Assembly (NCBI RefSeq): GCF_934754925.1
Contig: NZ_CAKVJA010000014.1
Span: 1-59,293 of the forward strand
Direction of reading: 5' to 3'
Length of the DNA stretch: 59,293 bases
DNA from: an uncultured Clostridium sp.
Lineage (GTDB): Bacteria; Bacillota; Clostridia; Clostridiales; Clostridiaceae
Shown here: one piece after another, positions 25,539 through 34,025 of the stretch
How the letters are laid out: every line of letters starts with the position of its first letter
Numbering within the stretch: the first letter of the stretch is position 1
Translations under genes and position numbers: made by a program
Notes under the pieces: generated by a model
Seen by the model: the letters and a program-made list of their open reading frames with translations, nothing else
What the model was told of the DNA's origin: nothing
Database searches by the model: none

Positions 25539-25587
25539 AATAAGTCATTAAACCCAAATAAAATTAACTTTGATTTAATGACTTATT
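25539..25587 (-). terminator. Terminator after the ROK remnant
   Basis: AATAAGTCATTAAA and TTTAATGACTTATT form a perfect 14-bp stem with a 21-nt loop, followed on the minus strand by TTTTAG. Confidence 0.75.
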
Positions 25588-25596
25588 CCATTTATT

Positions 25597-26202
25597 CTAA
25601 TCTATACATATTTCAAGTTTTTGTTTTTGTAAAAAGTTATATAATGCTCCTAATTTATTTGCATCATTTCCATAGACACATTTTTTTATTTGTGGAATTA
25701 CTTCAGCATATTCATCCTTTGACAATATTTCTATAACTCTTTTTCTAATATCTTCTATAATCCCTTCTCTTTCAGATATAGCACCACCAATAACTATAGC
25801 CTCTGGATCATAAGTATATTGAATATTAATAATCCCAATTGCCATATAAGTAAAAAACTTATTAACTTCTTCTATAGCAATTTCATCTCCACTATCATAT
25901 AATTCAAATGCTTTTTTTCCATCAAACTTGTTAATATCTATATTTTTTCTTTTTGCAATAGCTTTTACTAATGCAAATATTGATCCTACATCACTCCAAG
26001 TTAGTAACTTATTATTTTTTATATCACAATCAACTATGCAGAACCCAAATTCTCCACCATGCATATTAGCACCAGTATGAATTTTATTATTCTTTACAAT
26101 AGCTCCTCCAATTCCTGTTCCACATACTATAAAAGCTGAATCACTATTATCCTTTGTAGCTCCTAACCAACATTCTCTATTATAGTTAAGTATATTTATC
26201 AA
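25597..26202 (-). pseudogene. 5'-truncated ROK-family sugar kinase
   Basis: The open frame encodes only the C-terminal ~190 residues of a ROK kinase: WLGATKDNSDSAFIVCGTGI, GGAIVKNNKI, the HGGEFGF motif, then AIVIGGAISE. Intact ROK kinases are ~300 residues. The N-terminal ATP-binding DxGGT segment and the catalytic ENDxN segment are missing. In the place of the latter the frame reads INILNYNREC, a corrupted trace. The 160 bp upstream hold no further ROK sequence, no ribosome binding site and a terminator. It was probably a glucokinase or mannokinase of the adjacent mannan locus. The CxCGxxGC zinc motif of many ROK proteins is also absent, as in some subfamilies. The encoded product should be inactive. 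Confidence 0.8.
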
Positions 26203-26312
26203 CCTTATTAAGAAATATCCTAAAATTAATCACTATTACTGATTTTTTATCAGTTCATATATTAATTACTAATATAATTTTCACCTTAGCTTTAATAGGA
26301 AATAGAATTTTA

Positions 26313-26366
26313 TAAAAAAATAAACTGTATGATATATTACTAATCTATCATACAGTTTATTTTTTT
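26313..26366. terminator. Bidirectional terminator after degV (26369)
   Basis: ATAAACTGTATGATA and TATCATACAGTTTAT form a 15-bp stem with an 11-nt loop and T-runs on both strands. It separates the DegV gene from the ROK remnant. Confidence 0.85.
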
Positions 26367-26368
26367 AT

Positions 26369-27235
26369 TTATCTATTTTTACCTAAAAATAATACAGCTA
26401 AAACCCCAGGGCCAGCATGTGCACCTATAACATTTCCAACATAGTTAATAACTATATTTTTAAACTTAACTTCTTCTAATATCATATTCTTTAAAGTTTC
26501 TGCATCCTCTAAACAATCTCCATGACATATATATAAAGTTTCATTCTCACTATTTATTGCTTTCTCTTTTACTTCATTAGCTAAAAATTTTAAAACTTTC
26601 TTTTTTCCCTTGATTTTTTCACCTTGCATTACTTTTCCATCATCATCTATATATAATGCTGGTTTAATATTTAAAAGTCCTCCAATTGCAGCTGTCGTAG
26701 CTGAAATACGTCCACCTCTTTTTAAATGATTCAAACTATCTACTACAAATGAATGTATAATCTTCCTTTTATTTTCCTCAATCCAAGTAACTATCTCTTC
26801 TACACTTAACCCTTTATCTCTCATTTCACAAGCCTTTAGAACTAATAACCCTTGTCCCATTGAAACACTTAAAGAGTCAACTAATTCAATTTTTGCTTCT
26901 GGATATTCTTCTATTATATTATTTTTTGCTATATTCGCACTATTAAATGTACCACTTAATGCAGAAGATAATGTTATACAAATTATAGAATCTCCATTTT
27001 TTACATGCTTTATGAACTCTTCTTCAAATTCATGTGCATTAACTTGAGATGTACTAGGCGTTGCTCCTTTTCTCATTTGTTCATAAAAATCCTTATAACT
27101 TAATGTTTTTCCTAAGTCATCTTTTATTAACTTTTCATTTAAGTTTAATACTAATGAAAGTAATCCTATATTATTATTATCTATATATTCCCTTGATAAA
27201 TCACAAGCTGAATCTGTTATTATTTTTATTCCCAT
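26369..27235 (-). CDS. DegV family fatty-acid-binding protein
   Basis: DegV/FakB proteins bind a fatty acid and present it to the FakA kinase. The 288-residue product begins MGIKIITDSACDL, and has PSTSQVNAHEFEEEF, ITLSSALSGTFNSA, SVSMGQGLLVL and the lipid-cavity segment HLKRGGRISATTA. I chose ATG 27235, which has a GGAGG upstream. A longer frame runs 99 nt further without a site. It is the first of two DegV paralogs in the window (see 34026-34862). No fakA gene is nearby. Confidence 0.92.
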   Translation of the reverse strand: MGIKIITDSACDLSREYIDNNNIGLLSLVLNLNEKLIKDDLGKTLSYKDFYEQMRKGATPSTSQVNAHEFEEEFIKHVKNGDSIICITLSSALSGTFNSANIAKNNIIEEYPEAKIELVDSLSVSMGQGLLVLKACEMRDKGLSVEEIVTWIEENKRKIIHSFVVDSLNHLKRGGRISATTAAIGGLLNIKPALYIDDDGKVMQGEKIKGKKKVLKFLANEVKEKAINSENETLYICHGDCLEDAETLKNMILEEVKFKNIVINYVGNVIGAHAGPGVLAVLFLGKNR

Positions 27236-27393
27236 ATTTCTTCGTCCTCCACTAACTTTATAAATAGTTGTGTTTTTTATTGTAAGGAAATTATATATGC
27301 AAATATTAATATTGTCAAACTCTTTGAAAATCAAACCTTATTTTTTTATTTCATATTACAAAAATTTCAATTTATCCTTCTTAAATAGAAAGA

Positions 27394-27419
27394 TTAAAAA
27401 GAGAGGGTTACCCCTCTCC
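27394..27419 (-). terminator. Terminator after gpmI
   Basis: GAGAGGG/CCCTCTC-type stem with a very short loop, then TTTTTAA on the minus strand, 7 bp beyond the gpmI stop. Confidence 0.88.
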
Positions 27420-27425
27420 TTAAAA

Positions 27426-28958
27426 CTATTTTATTAAAGATTCACCTGTCATTTCAGCAGGAACATCTAATCCCATTACTGTTAACATTGTTGGTGCTAT
27501 ATCAGCTAACTTACCATCTTTTAAAGATTTACCTTCTGTGTGGTTAGATACCCATACAAATGGAACTGGATCAGTTGTGTGAGCTGTAAATGGATTTCCA
27601 GTTTCAGCATCAATCATAGTTTCAGCATTTCCGTGGTCAGCAGTTATAAATACTGTTCCATCTAATTCTAAAACTTTATCAACTACTCTTCCTAAGCATG
27701 TATCTACAGCTTCAACAGCAGCTTTAGCAGCTTCTAAAACTCCAGTATGTCCAACCATGTCTGGGTTAGCATAGTTTAATATAACCATGTCATATTTTCC
27801 TGAATCTAATCTATTTATTAATTCATCAGTTAATTCTGGTGCGCTCATTTCTGGTTTTAAGTCATAAGTTGCAACCTTTGGAGATGCAATAAGAGCTCTA
27901 TCTTCACCTTCGTTTTCTTTTTCAACACCACCGTTGAAGAAGAATGTAACGTGAGCGTATTTTTCTGTTTCTGCTATTCTTAATTGGTTTAATCCCTTAG
28001 AAGCAACATATTCACCTAAAGTATTAGTTATAGCTTCTGGTCTGTAAGCAACTTCAACACCTTCTAAAGTCTTATCGTATTGAGTCATTGTTACAAATAC
28101 TAAATCTAAAGTTTCTCTTTCAAATCCTGCAAATTCTTTATCGTTTATAGCTCTAGTTATTTCTCTAGCTCTATCAGGTCTGAAGTTAAAGAATACTACT
28201 GAATCTCCATTCTTTATTGTTCCAGTTGGAGCTCCATTTTCTTCAATAACGCATGGTAATACGAACTCATCTGATTTATTATCAGCATAAGATTTTTCCA
28301 TACATTCAACAGCAGATGTAGCAGTTTCACCTTTTCCAAGTACCATTGCATCATAAGCTAATTGTACTCTTTCCCATCTGTTATCTCTATCCATTGCATA
28401 ATATCTTCCTGAAATAGTAGCAATCTTACCTACTCCAATTTCAGCCATGTAGTTTTCTAATTCAACTACGAAATCTTTACCTGAACCTGGAGCAACGTCT
28501 CTACCATCCATGAAGCAATGAACATATACGTTCTTAACATCTTGCTCTTTAGCTAATTTTAATAATCCTTTTAAATGATCTATATGAGAGTGAACTCCAC
28601 CGTTAGATAATAATCCCATTAAGTGTAATGCTGAATTATCTTTCTTAGCATTTTCGATAGCTTTTAATAAAGCTTCGTTCTTAAAGAATCCACCTTCGTT
28701 TATTTCTTTAGTTATTCTAGTTAATTCTTGATATATAATTCTTCCTGCACCAATATTTAAGTGTCCAACTTCTGAGTTACCCATTTGTCCATCTGGTAAT
28801 CCAACAAACATACCACTTGCTTGTAATTGTGAGTGAGGATAGTTTGCAACTAATCTATCATAATTTGGTTTATTTGCAGCAGCAACTGCATTTCCATCTC
28901 CTTCTGGAGCTATTCCAAATCCATCTAATATCATTAACATTACAGGTTTCTTCGCCAT
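27426..28958 (-). CDS. gpmI: 2,3-bisphosphoglycerate-independent phosphoglycerate mutase
   Basis: GpmI interconverts 3- and 2-phosphoglycerate using two Mn ions. The 510-residue product begins MAKKPVMLMILDGFG, with the first metal-binding Asp. The catalytic serine lies in MGNSEVGHLNIGAGR, followed by HSHIDHLKGL and FMDGRDVAPGSG. The late metal site reads ITADHGNAETM with HTTDPVPF. I chose ATG 28958, with GGAGG 6 nt upstream, over a longer frame. A terminator after tpiA and a TTGTTT/TATAAT promoter at 29090-29118 show that gpmI is transcribed separately from cggR-gap-pgk-tpi. eno, which often follows, is displaced by ~11 kb. Confidence 0.98.
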   Translation of the reverse strand: MAKKPVMLMILDGFGIAPEGDGNAVAAANKPNYDRLVANYPHSQLQASGMFVGLPDGQMGNSEVGHLNIGAGRIIYQELTRITKEINEGGFFKNEALLKAIENAKKDNSALHLMGLLSNGGVHSHIDHLKGLLKLAKEQDVKNVYVHCFMDGRDVAPGSGKDFVVELENYMAEIGVGKIATISGRYYAMDRDNRWERVQLAYDAMVLGKGETATSAVECMEKSYADNKSDEFVLPCVIEENGAPTGTIKNGDSVVFFNFRPDRAREITRAINDKEFAGFERETLDLVFVTMTQYDKTLEGVEVAYRPEAITNTLGEYVASKGLNQLRIAETEKYAHVTFFFNGGVEKENEGEDRALIASPKVATYDLKPEMSAPELTDELINRLDSGKYDMVILNYANPDMVGHTGVLEAAKAAVEAVDTCLGRVVDKVLELDGTVFITADHGNAETMIDAETGNPFTAHTTDPVPFVWVSNHTEGKSLKDGKLADIAPTMLTVMGLDVPAEMTGESLIK

Positions 28959-29089
28959 AATTCCCTCCAAATATATAAATACTTTTTTAGTTTCAAAAAA
29001 AGTGATAACTTTGTCTTTGTGAGTTTCATTATGCAATTAAAGTAGCCTGAATCTCACTCGTCATTAGTATCATTAATTGAACCATGTTT

Positions 29090-29146
29090 ATTATACTATA
29101 ATTATTATTACTAAACAATATAGTTAGCTTTTTGTAAACGATTGTC
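29090..29146 (-). promoter_or_regulatory. gpmI promoter with upstream CcpA-like half-site
   Basis: On the minus strand a TTGTTT -35 (29113-29118) and a TATAAT -10 (29090-29095) are 17 bp apart, leaving a ~125-nt leader before gpmI. Above the -35, the plus strand has TTGTAAACGATTGTC (29132-29146), whose left part matches a cre site. The leader can form a TGAG/CTCA hairpin near 28997-29055. No known riboswitch is recognised in this 322-bp gap. Confidence 0.6.
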
Positions 29147-29235
29147 TAAAAAATTTTCTGATAATTTATTTTTTGCTAAATAACCCAAAAATATTATATA
29201 AACATAAATACATGTAAAATATTAATTCTAAATAA

Positions 29236-29268
29236 CAAAAAAAGAAATCCCTAGCAGAGGATTTCTTT
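29236..29268 (-). terminator. Terminator after tpiA
   Basis: AAAGAAATCC/GGATTTCTTT 10-bp stem, 8-nt loop, with A/T runs on both sides that give T-tails on either strand. It lies 12 bp beyond the tpiA stop. Confidence 0.88.
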
Positions 29269-29280
29269 TTTTATTAAATT

Positions 29281-30027
29281 CTAGTAGTTTACGATTTGAG
29301 CAAAATCAGTAGCAACTAAGCTAGCTCCACCAACTAAAGCTCCATCGATATCAGATTGAGCCATTTGAGCCTTTATAGTTCCTGGTTTAACTGATCCACC
29401 GTATTGGATTCTTACTTTGTTAGCAACTTCTTGACCAAACATTTCAGCAACAACGCCTCTTACTGCCTTAATTGTTTCATTAGCTTGTTCATCAGTAGCA
29501 GTTTTACCAGTTCCGATAGCCCAGATTGGTTCGTAAGCTATAACAACTTTTTCTGCTAATTCTGGTGATAAACCTTCTAAATCAGCTTTGATTTGAGCTC
29601 CAACAACTTCGTTAGTTGTTCCATTTTCTCTTTGCTCTAAAGTTTCTCCACAGCAAAGGATTGGAGTTAAGTTGTGAGCAAATGCAGCTTTAACCTTTTT
29701 GTTTAACGCTTCATCAGTTTCGTTGAAGTATTCTCTTCTTTCACTGTGTCCTAAAACAACATAGCTAACACCCATAGCTTCTAACATTCCTGGAGCAACT
29801 TCACCAGTGAAAGCTCCTTTTTCTTCAAAGTGCATGTTTTGAGCTGCAACTTTGATGTTTGATCCTTCAACTGCTTTTAATACAGCATCTAAGCAAACAA
29901 AAGTAGGGCAAACTACTACATCACAAGTAGCATCCTTTACTAATGGTTTTAATTCGTTTATAACTTTAACAGCCTCTTCTGGAGTATAGTGCATTTTCCA
30001 GTTTCCAGCGATAATAGCTTTTCTCAT
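29281..30027 (-). CDS. tpiA: Triosephosphate isomerase
   Basis: TpiA interconverts dihydroxyacetone phosphate and glyceraldehyde-3-phosphate. The 248-residue TIM barrel begins MRKAIIAGNWKMH (catalytic Lys). It has the electrophilic His in VLGHSERREYF, the catalytic Glu in VIAYEPIWAIGTGK, and the phosphate-binding IQYGGSVKPG and GALVGGAS. I chose ATG 30027 because GAGGTG lies 6 nt upstream. It is the last gene of the cggR operon, after an unusual repeat-rich 176-bp gap. Confidence 0.98.
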   Translation of the reverse strand: MRKAIIAGNWKMHYTPEEAVKVINELKPLVKDATCDVVVCPTFVCLDAVLKAVEGSNIKVAAQNMHFEEKGAFTGEVAPGMLEAMGVSYVVLGHSERREYFNETDEALNKKVKAAFAHNLTPILCCGETLEQRENGTTNEVVGAQIKADLEGLSPELAEKVVIAYEPIWAIGTGKTATDEQANETIKAVRGVVAEMFGQEVANKVRIQYGGSVKPGTIKAQMAQSDIDGALVGGASLVATDFAQIVNY

Positions 30028-30062
30028 TCTATTCACCTCTAATAAAATTTTTTCAAAATTTT

Positions 30063-30193
30063 TAGTGACAAGTTTACAGTGACAAATGACAAGTTAAGGT
30101 AGAAACTCCTAATGGAGTTTCTAAAAATATATTTTTATAAAATTCAGCTCTGCTGAATTTATTCATCAACTTGTCACTTATCACTTGTCACTC
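30063..30193. repeat. Intergenic inverted-repeat element between pgk and tpiA
   Basis: The ends carry tandem variants of GTGACAAGT: GTGACAAGTTTACAGTGACA on the left and the inverse ACTTGTCACTTATCACTTGT on the right. They can pair over ~25 bp. Two hairpins lie inside: AGAAACTCC/GGAGTTTCT and AAATTCAGC/GCTGAATTT. There is no open frame. The structure within an operon may set relative tpiA expression, or it may be a small mobile palindromic element. Confidence 0.6.
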
Positions 30194-30203
30194 TTAACTG
30201 TTT

Positions 30204-31382
30204 CTACTTGTCGTTTAAAGCAGCAATTCCTGGTAAAGTTTTACCTTCTAAGAATTCTAATGAAGCTCCACCACCTGTAGAAATGTGAGTCATCTTATCT
30301 CCGAATCCTAAGATGTTAACAGCAGCAGCTGAGTCTCCTCCACCGATAACTGTTGTAGCATCTGCATCAGCCATAGCCTTAGCAACTGCAATTGTTCCTT
30401 TGTTGAAGTTTTCGAATTCGAATACTCCCATTGGTCCGTTCCAGATAACAGTCTTAGCATCTTTAATTGCATCAGCATATAGAGCTTCTGTCTTAGGTCC
30501 GATATCTAATCCCATGAATCCAGCTGGAATGTTTTGATCTTCAGTAACTGTAGCTTCAACATCCTTGAATCCATCAGCGATTCTGTGGTCTACTGGTAAT
30601 AAGAATTTAACACCGTTAGCTTCAGCTTTAGCGATCATTTCCTTAGCGTAGTCCATTCTATCGTCTTCACATAAAGAAGTTCCTATTTCATATCCTTGAG
30701 CTTTTAAGAATGTGTAAGCCATTCCTCCACCAATGATAATTGTATCAACCTTTTCTAATAAGTTGTTGATAACAGCAATTTTATCAGAAACCTTAGATCC
30801 ACCTAATATAGCAACGAAAGGTCTAACTGGATTGTTTACTGCTTCCCCTAAGAACTTTAATTCTTTTTGAATTAAGTATCCGCATACAGCTGTATCTACA
30901 TACTTAGTTACTCCTTCAGTTGATGAGTGTGCTCTGTGAGCAGTTCCGAATGCATCGTTAACGTAGATATCACATAAAGAAGCTAATTCCTTAGATAATT
31001 CTTCTCCGTTCTTAGTTTCTTCTTTTCTGCATCTAGTATTTTCTAATAATACAACGTCTCCGTCTTTCATATCAGCAACAGCTTTTCTTGCATTTTCTCC
31101 AACAACTTCTTCGTCTCTAGCGAAAATAACTTCTTTACCTAACATTTCGCTTAATCTTACAGCAACTGGTGCTAAAGTCTTAGAAGCATCTTTTCCTAAG
31201 TGTGAGCAAAGTATAACTTTAGCTCCGTTTTCAACTAAGTATTTGATTGTTGGAAGTGCTCCTACTAATCTGTTTTCATCAGTGATAACTCCATCTTTTA
31301 ATGGTACGTTAAAGTCACATCTTACTAAAACTCTTTTACCTTTAACTTGAACATCTTCGATTGTCTTCTTATTAAAGCTCAT
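30204..31382 (-). CDS. pgk: Phosphoglycerate kinase
   Basis: Pgk makes ATP from 1,3-bisphosphoglycerate. The 392-residue product has VLVRCDFNVPLKDG at the N-terminus, LCSHLGK, ENTRCRKEET, FVAILGGSKVSDKI, the nucleotide-site IWNGPMGVFEFENF and GGGDSAAAV, then HISTGGGASLEFLEGK. ATG 31382 has GGTG upstream. It lies between gap and tpiA in the CggR-controlled operon, with a GC-rich hairpin in the gap after gap. Confidence 0.99.
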   Translation of the reverse strand: MSFNKKTIEDVQVKGKRVLVRCDFNVPLKDGVITDENRLVGALPTIKYLVENGAKVILCSHLGKDASKTLAPVAVRLSEMLGKEVIFARDEEVVGENARKAVADMKDGDVVLLENTRCRKEETKNGEELSKELASLCDIYVNDAFGTAHRAHSSTEGVTKYVDTAVCGYLIQKELKFLGEAVNNPVRPFVAILGGSKVSDKIAVINNLLEKVDTIIIGGGMAYTFLKAQGYEIGTSLCEDDRMDYAKEMIAKAEANGVKFLLPVDHRIADGFKDVEATVTEDQNIPAGFMGLDIGPKTEALYADAIKDAKTVIWNGPMGVFEFENFNKGTIAVAKAMADADATTVIGGGDSAAAVNILGFGDKMTHISTGGGASLEFLEGKTLPGIAALNDK

Positions 31383-31432
31383 TCTTTTCACCTCATAAAT
31401 TTATTCATAGTTTTTCATATAATTTTAAAATA

Positions 31433-31468
31433 GGCCCGGTCTTATAAGTATGCCTTAGAGACCGGACC
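31433..31468 (-). terminator. Intercistronic hairpin between gap and pgk
   Basis: GGTCCGGTCT and AGACCGGGCC pair over 10 bp (one G-U) with a 16-nt loop. It is unusually GC-rich for this genome. The tail is only TATTTTA, so partial termination or mRNA processing (raising gap over pgk) is more likely than a full stop. Confidence 0.65.
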
Positions 31469-31533
31469 CTTTGTAGGATCTTATAAGAGTGCTTTTATAA
31501 GCATCTAAATCCGTATATAATTATCTATTAAAA

Positions 31534-32547
31534 TTAAGCTAATTCAGCGAAGTATTTAATAGTTCTAACCATTTGGCTAGTGTATGAGTTTTCGTTGTCA
31601 TACCATGAAACAACTTGAACTTGGTATAATCCTTCTCCGATTTCAGATACCATTGTTTGAGTTGCATCGAATAATGAACCGTATTTGATTCCGATGATGT
31701 CTGAAGAAACTAATTCTTCTTCAGTGTAACCGAATGATTCGTTTGAAGCAGCTTTCATAGCAGCATTGATTCCTTCTACAGTTACATTTTCACCCTTAAC
31801 AACTGCAACTAAGATTGTGCTTGATCCAGTTGGAACTGGTACTCTTTGTGCAGAACCGATTAATTTTCCGTTTAATTCTGGAATAACTAATCCGATAGCT
31901 TTAGCAGCTCCAGTTGAGTTAGGTACTATGTTAACAGCCCCAGCTCTAGCTCTTCTTAAATCACCTTTTCTTTGAGGACCATCTAAGATCATTTGGTCTC
32001 CAGTGTAAGCGTGGATTGTAGACATTATTCCTGATTGGATTGTAGCATAATCATTTAAAGCTTTAGCCATTGGAGCTAAGCAGTTTGTAGTACAAGATGC
32101 AGCTGAGATTATGTTATCTTCAGCAGTTAATATATCTTGGTTTACGTTGAATACAACTGTTGGAAGGTCGTTTCCAGCTGGAGCTGATATAACAACTTTC
32201 TTAGCACCTGCTTCGATGTGAGCTTGAGATTTAGCTTTTGATACATAGAATCCAGTACATTCTAAAACTACGTCAACGTCTAATTCACCCCATGGTAATT
32301 TAGAAGCATCAGCTTCAGCGTATATTCTGATTTCTTTTCCATCTACAGTGATTGAGTTTTCACCAGCAACAACTGTATCACCTAAAGCGTATCTTCCTTG
32401 TGCTGAATCATATTTTAATAAGTGAGCTAACATTTTTGGGCTTGTTAAATCGTTGATAGCAACTACTTCGTACCCTTCTGCTCCAAACATTTGTCTAAAT
32501 GCAAGACGTCCTATACGTCCAAAACCATTAATTGCAACTCTTACCAT
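31534..32547 (-). CDS. gap: Glyceraldehyde-3-phosphate dehydrogenase, glycolytic
   Basis: Gap oxidises glyceraldehyde-3-phosphate with NAD. The 337-residue product has the Rossmann start VAINGFGRIGRLAFR, the catalytic cysteine in SAASCTTNCLAP, the His in STIHAYTGDQ, the phosphate site NSTGAAKAIG and the end WYDNENSYTSQMVRT. Ribosome binding site TAGGAGG. It follows cggR by 77 bp and is the first enzyme gene of the operon. Confidence 0.99.
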   Translation of the reverse strand: MVRVAINGFGRIGRLAFRQMFGAEGYEVVAINDLTSPKMLAHLLKYDSAQGRYALGDTVVAGENSITVDGKEIRIYAEADASKLPWGELDVDVVLECTGFYVSKAKSQAHIEAGAKKVVISAPAGNDLPTVVFNVNQDILTAEDNIISAASCTTNCLAPMAKALNDYATIQSGIMSTIHAYTGDQMILDGPQRKGDLRRARAGAVNIVPNSTGAAKAIGLVIPELNGKLIGSAQRVPVPTGSSTILVAVVKGENVTVEGINAAMKAASNESFGYTEEELVSSDIIGIKYGSLFDATQTMVSEIGEGLYQVQVVSWYDNENSYTSQMVRTIKYFAELA

Positions 32548-32624
32548 TACAATTACCTCCTAAAAATAGATATTATATATTTAAAATTAAATTTTAAATC
32601 AAATTAATTAATGCAAAGTTTTGC

Positions 32625-33659
32625 TTATTTATAACTTTTAATTAACTCTGCAATTTTTCTTCCTGCAGATTCATCAGTAACTAAAACAGCATTAGAATTA
32701 TTCATTTCTGTTGCAATTATAGCTTCTACTTTATTTTCCCCTGCAGCTACAGCAATATGTGTATTAATTTTTTTTGCATCGTTAATATTAATTCCAATTG
32801 GAGTATTTTCCGAAACAACTTGAGACTCCTTATTAAAATAACACCCAAATGCTTCTCCTACTGCTCCTAAACTTTCAAGCTTACTTATATATTCTTCTGA
32901 CAATCCACGCTTTTTAGCCATATGAATTGCATTTCCTATTCCGTAAATTAAAATATCAGCATTATGAATATTTTCTATGACCTCTTTTATTTGCTTCTCC
33001 TTAAGAAGTCCTTCCAACACTTCACCACTAACATTTTCTGGAATATGCAAAAGTTTATAAGTCCCATTAACTTTATTAGCTAATGCTGCTGCTAAATAAT
33101 TGGCTTGACTTTCAACTTTTCTCCCCATTCCACCTCTCGCTGGAATAACAAGAACCTCTGAAAAATTATTTACTTTCGGAAATGCTTCAACAACTTCTTT
33201 TATTGTACTTCCTCCAGTAATGGCGATTATATCATTATCTTTAATTATATTTTTCATATAATTGGCTGCTGCTTTTCCTAATTCCTTAAGTGTTGCTGGA
33301 TTTTCTTCAACATTACCTGGAACTATAACAACATCCTTTAATCCTAAGAATGATTTAATACTCTTCTCAATATCATTTAATCCCTTTATTTGATGTATGA
33401 ACTCTTTTAAACCTTCTAAAACATGTTGTCCATCTTTAGTAACTGTCATACCTGGAGTATTAATTTCTATTAAGTTTTGTGATTTTAATAAATCAATCTC
33501 ATTTCTAACTACTCTTTCGCCAAGATTAAGTTCACTTGCGAGCATTCTTCTTCCAATAGGTTGGTTATAAAAAATTGTCCTTAAAACATTATATCGTTTT
33601 TCTAGGACTTCCACCAGCTCAGGAACTATCTTTCTTTGCAAATCTAATATTTCCTGCAC
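32625..33659 (-). CDS. cggR: Central glycolytic genes regulator CggR
   Basis: CggR is a SorC/DeoR-type repressor that senses fructose-1,6-bisphosphate and controls the gap operon. The 344-residue product has an N-terminal winged helix (RRMLASELNLGERVVRNEID, residues ~37-56). The effector domain carries ITGGSTIKEV and VIPARGGMG and ends near LVTDESAGRKI. It starts at GTG 33659 with AGGAGGG 7 nt upstream. A two-part operator at 33675-33710 and a promoter lie directly upstream, so the operon is autoregulated as in Bacillus. Confidence 0.96.
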   Translation of the reverse strand: MQEILDLQRKIVPELVEVLEKRYNVLRTIFYNQPIGRRMLASELNLGERVVRNEIDLLKSQNLIEINTPGMTVTKDGQHVLEGLKEFIHQIKGLNDIEKSIKSFLGLKDVVIVPGNVEENPATLKELGKAAANYMKNIIKDNDIIAITGGSTIKEVVEAFPKVNNFSEVLVIPARGGMGRKVESQANYLAAALANKVNGTYKLLHIPENVSGEVLEGLLKEKQIKEVIENIHNADILIYGIGNAIHMAKKRGLSEEYISKLESLGAVGEAFGCYFNKESQVVSENTPIGININDAKKINTHIAVAAGENKVEAIIATEMNNSNAVLVTDESAGRKIAELIKSYK

Positions 33660-33674
33660 TACAGACCCTCCTTT

Positions 33675-33748
33675 GGACTAAAAACGTCCCAGCAATGACT
33701 TTTATGTCCCACATCTATTATTATAAAACAGATATCTAAATTTTGAAA
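33675..33748 (-). promoter_or_regulatory. CggR operator and promoter of the gap operon
   Basis: On the minus strand a TTTCAA -35 (33743-33748) and a TATAAT -10 (33720-33725) are 17 bp apart. Just after them are two operator repeats, GGGACATAAAAGTCA (33696-33710) and GGGACGTTTTTAGTCC (33675-33690). They match the direct-repeat CggR operator known from Bacillus subtilis (GGGAC...GTC pairs). Repression would occur at or after transcription start. Confidence 0.9.
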
Positions 33749-33973
33749 GTCTTTCTAGTAATTTTTTTAATATTTTTTTGTTTTTCTATTTTTTTCATTA
33801 TATATATAATAAAATTAGGCTATTTTTTCATATTTAAGTATTATGCTACCCTTTATATTCCATATTAAAAATATCTTTTTAAATTTTTCTCTAATATTTT
33901 ATACTATTTTCTCATATCTATTCAAAAAGCAATTCCATTTTTTATTCCATTAGGGGCTATTTTATGATTTAAA

Positions 33974-34019
33974 GTAAAAAAATAGCAAGTAACACTATTA
34001 AAAATGCTACTTGCTATTT
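33974..34019 (-). terminator. Terminator after the second degV gene
   Basis: AATAGCAAGTA/TACTTGCTATT stem with a 16-nt loop and a TTTTTTTAC tail on the minus strand, 7 bp beyond the stop. The remaining ~220 bp up to the cggR promoter is AT-rich and shows nothing else I can support. Confidence 0.85.
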
Positions 34020-34025
34020 AAAACT

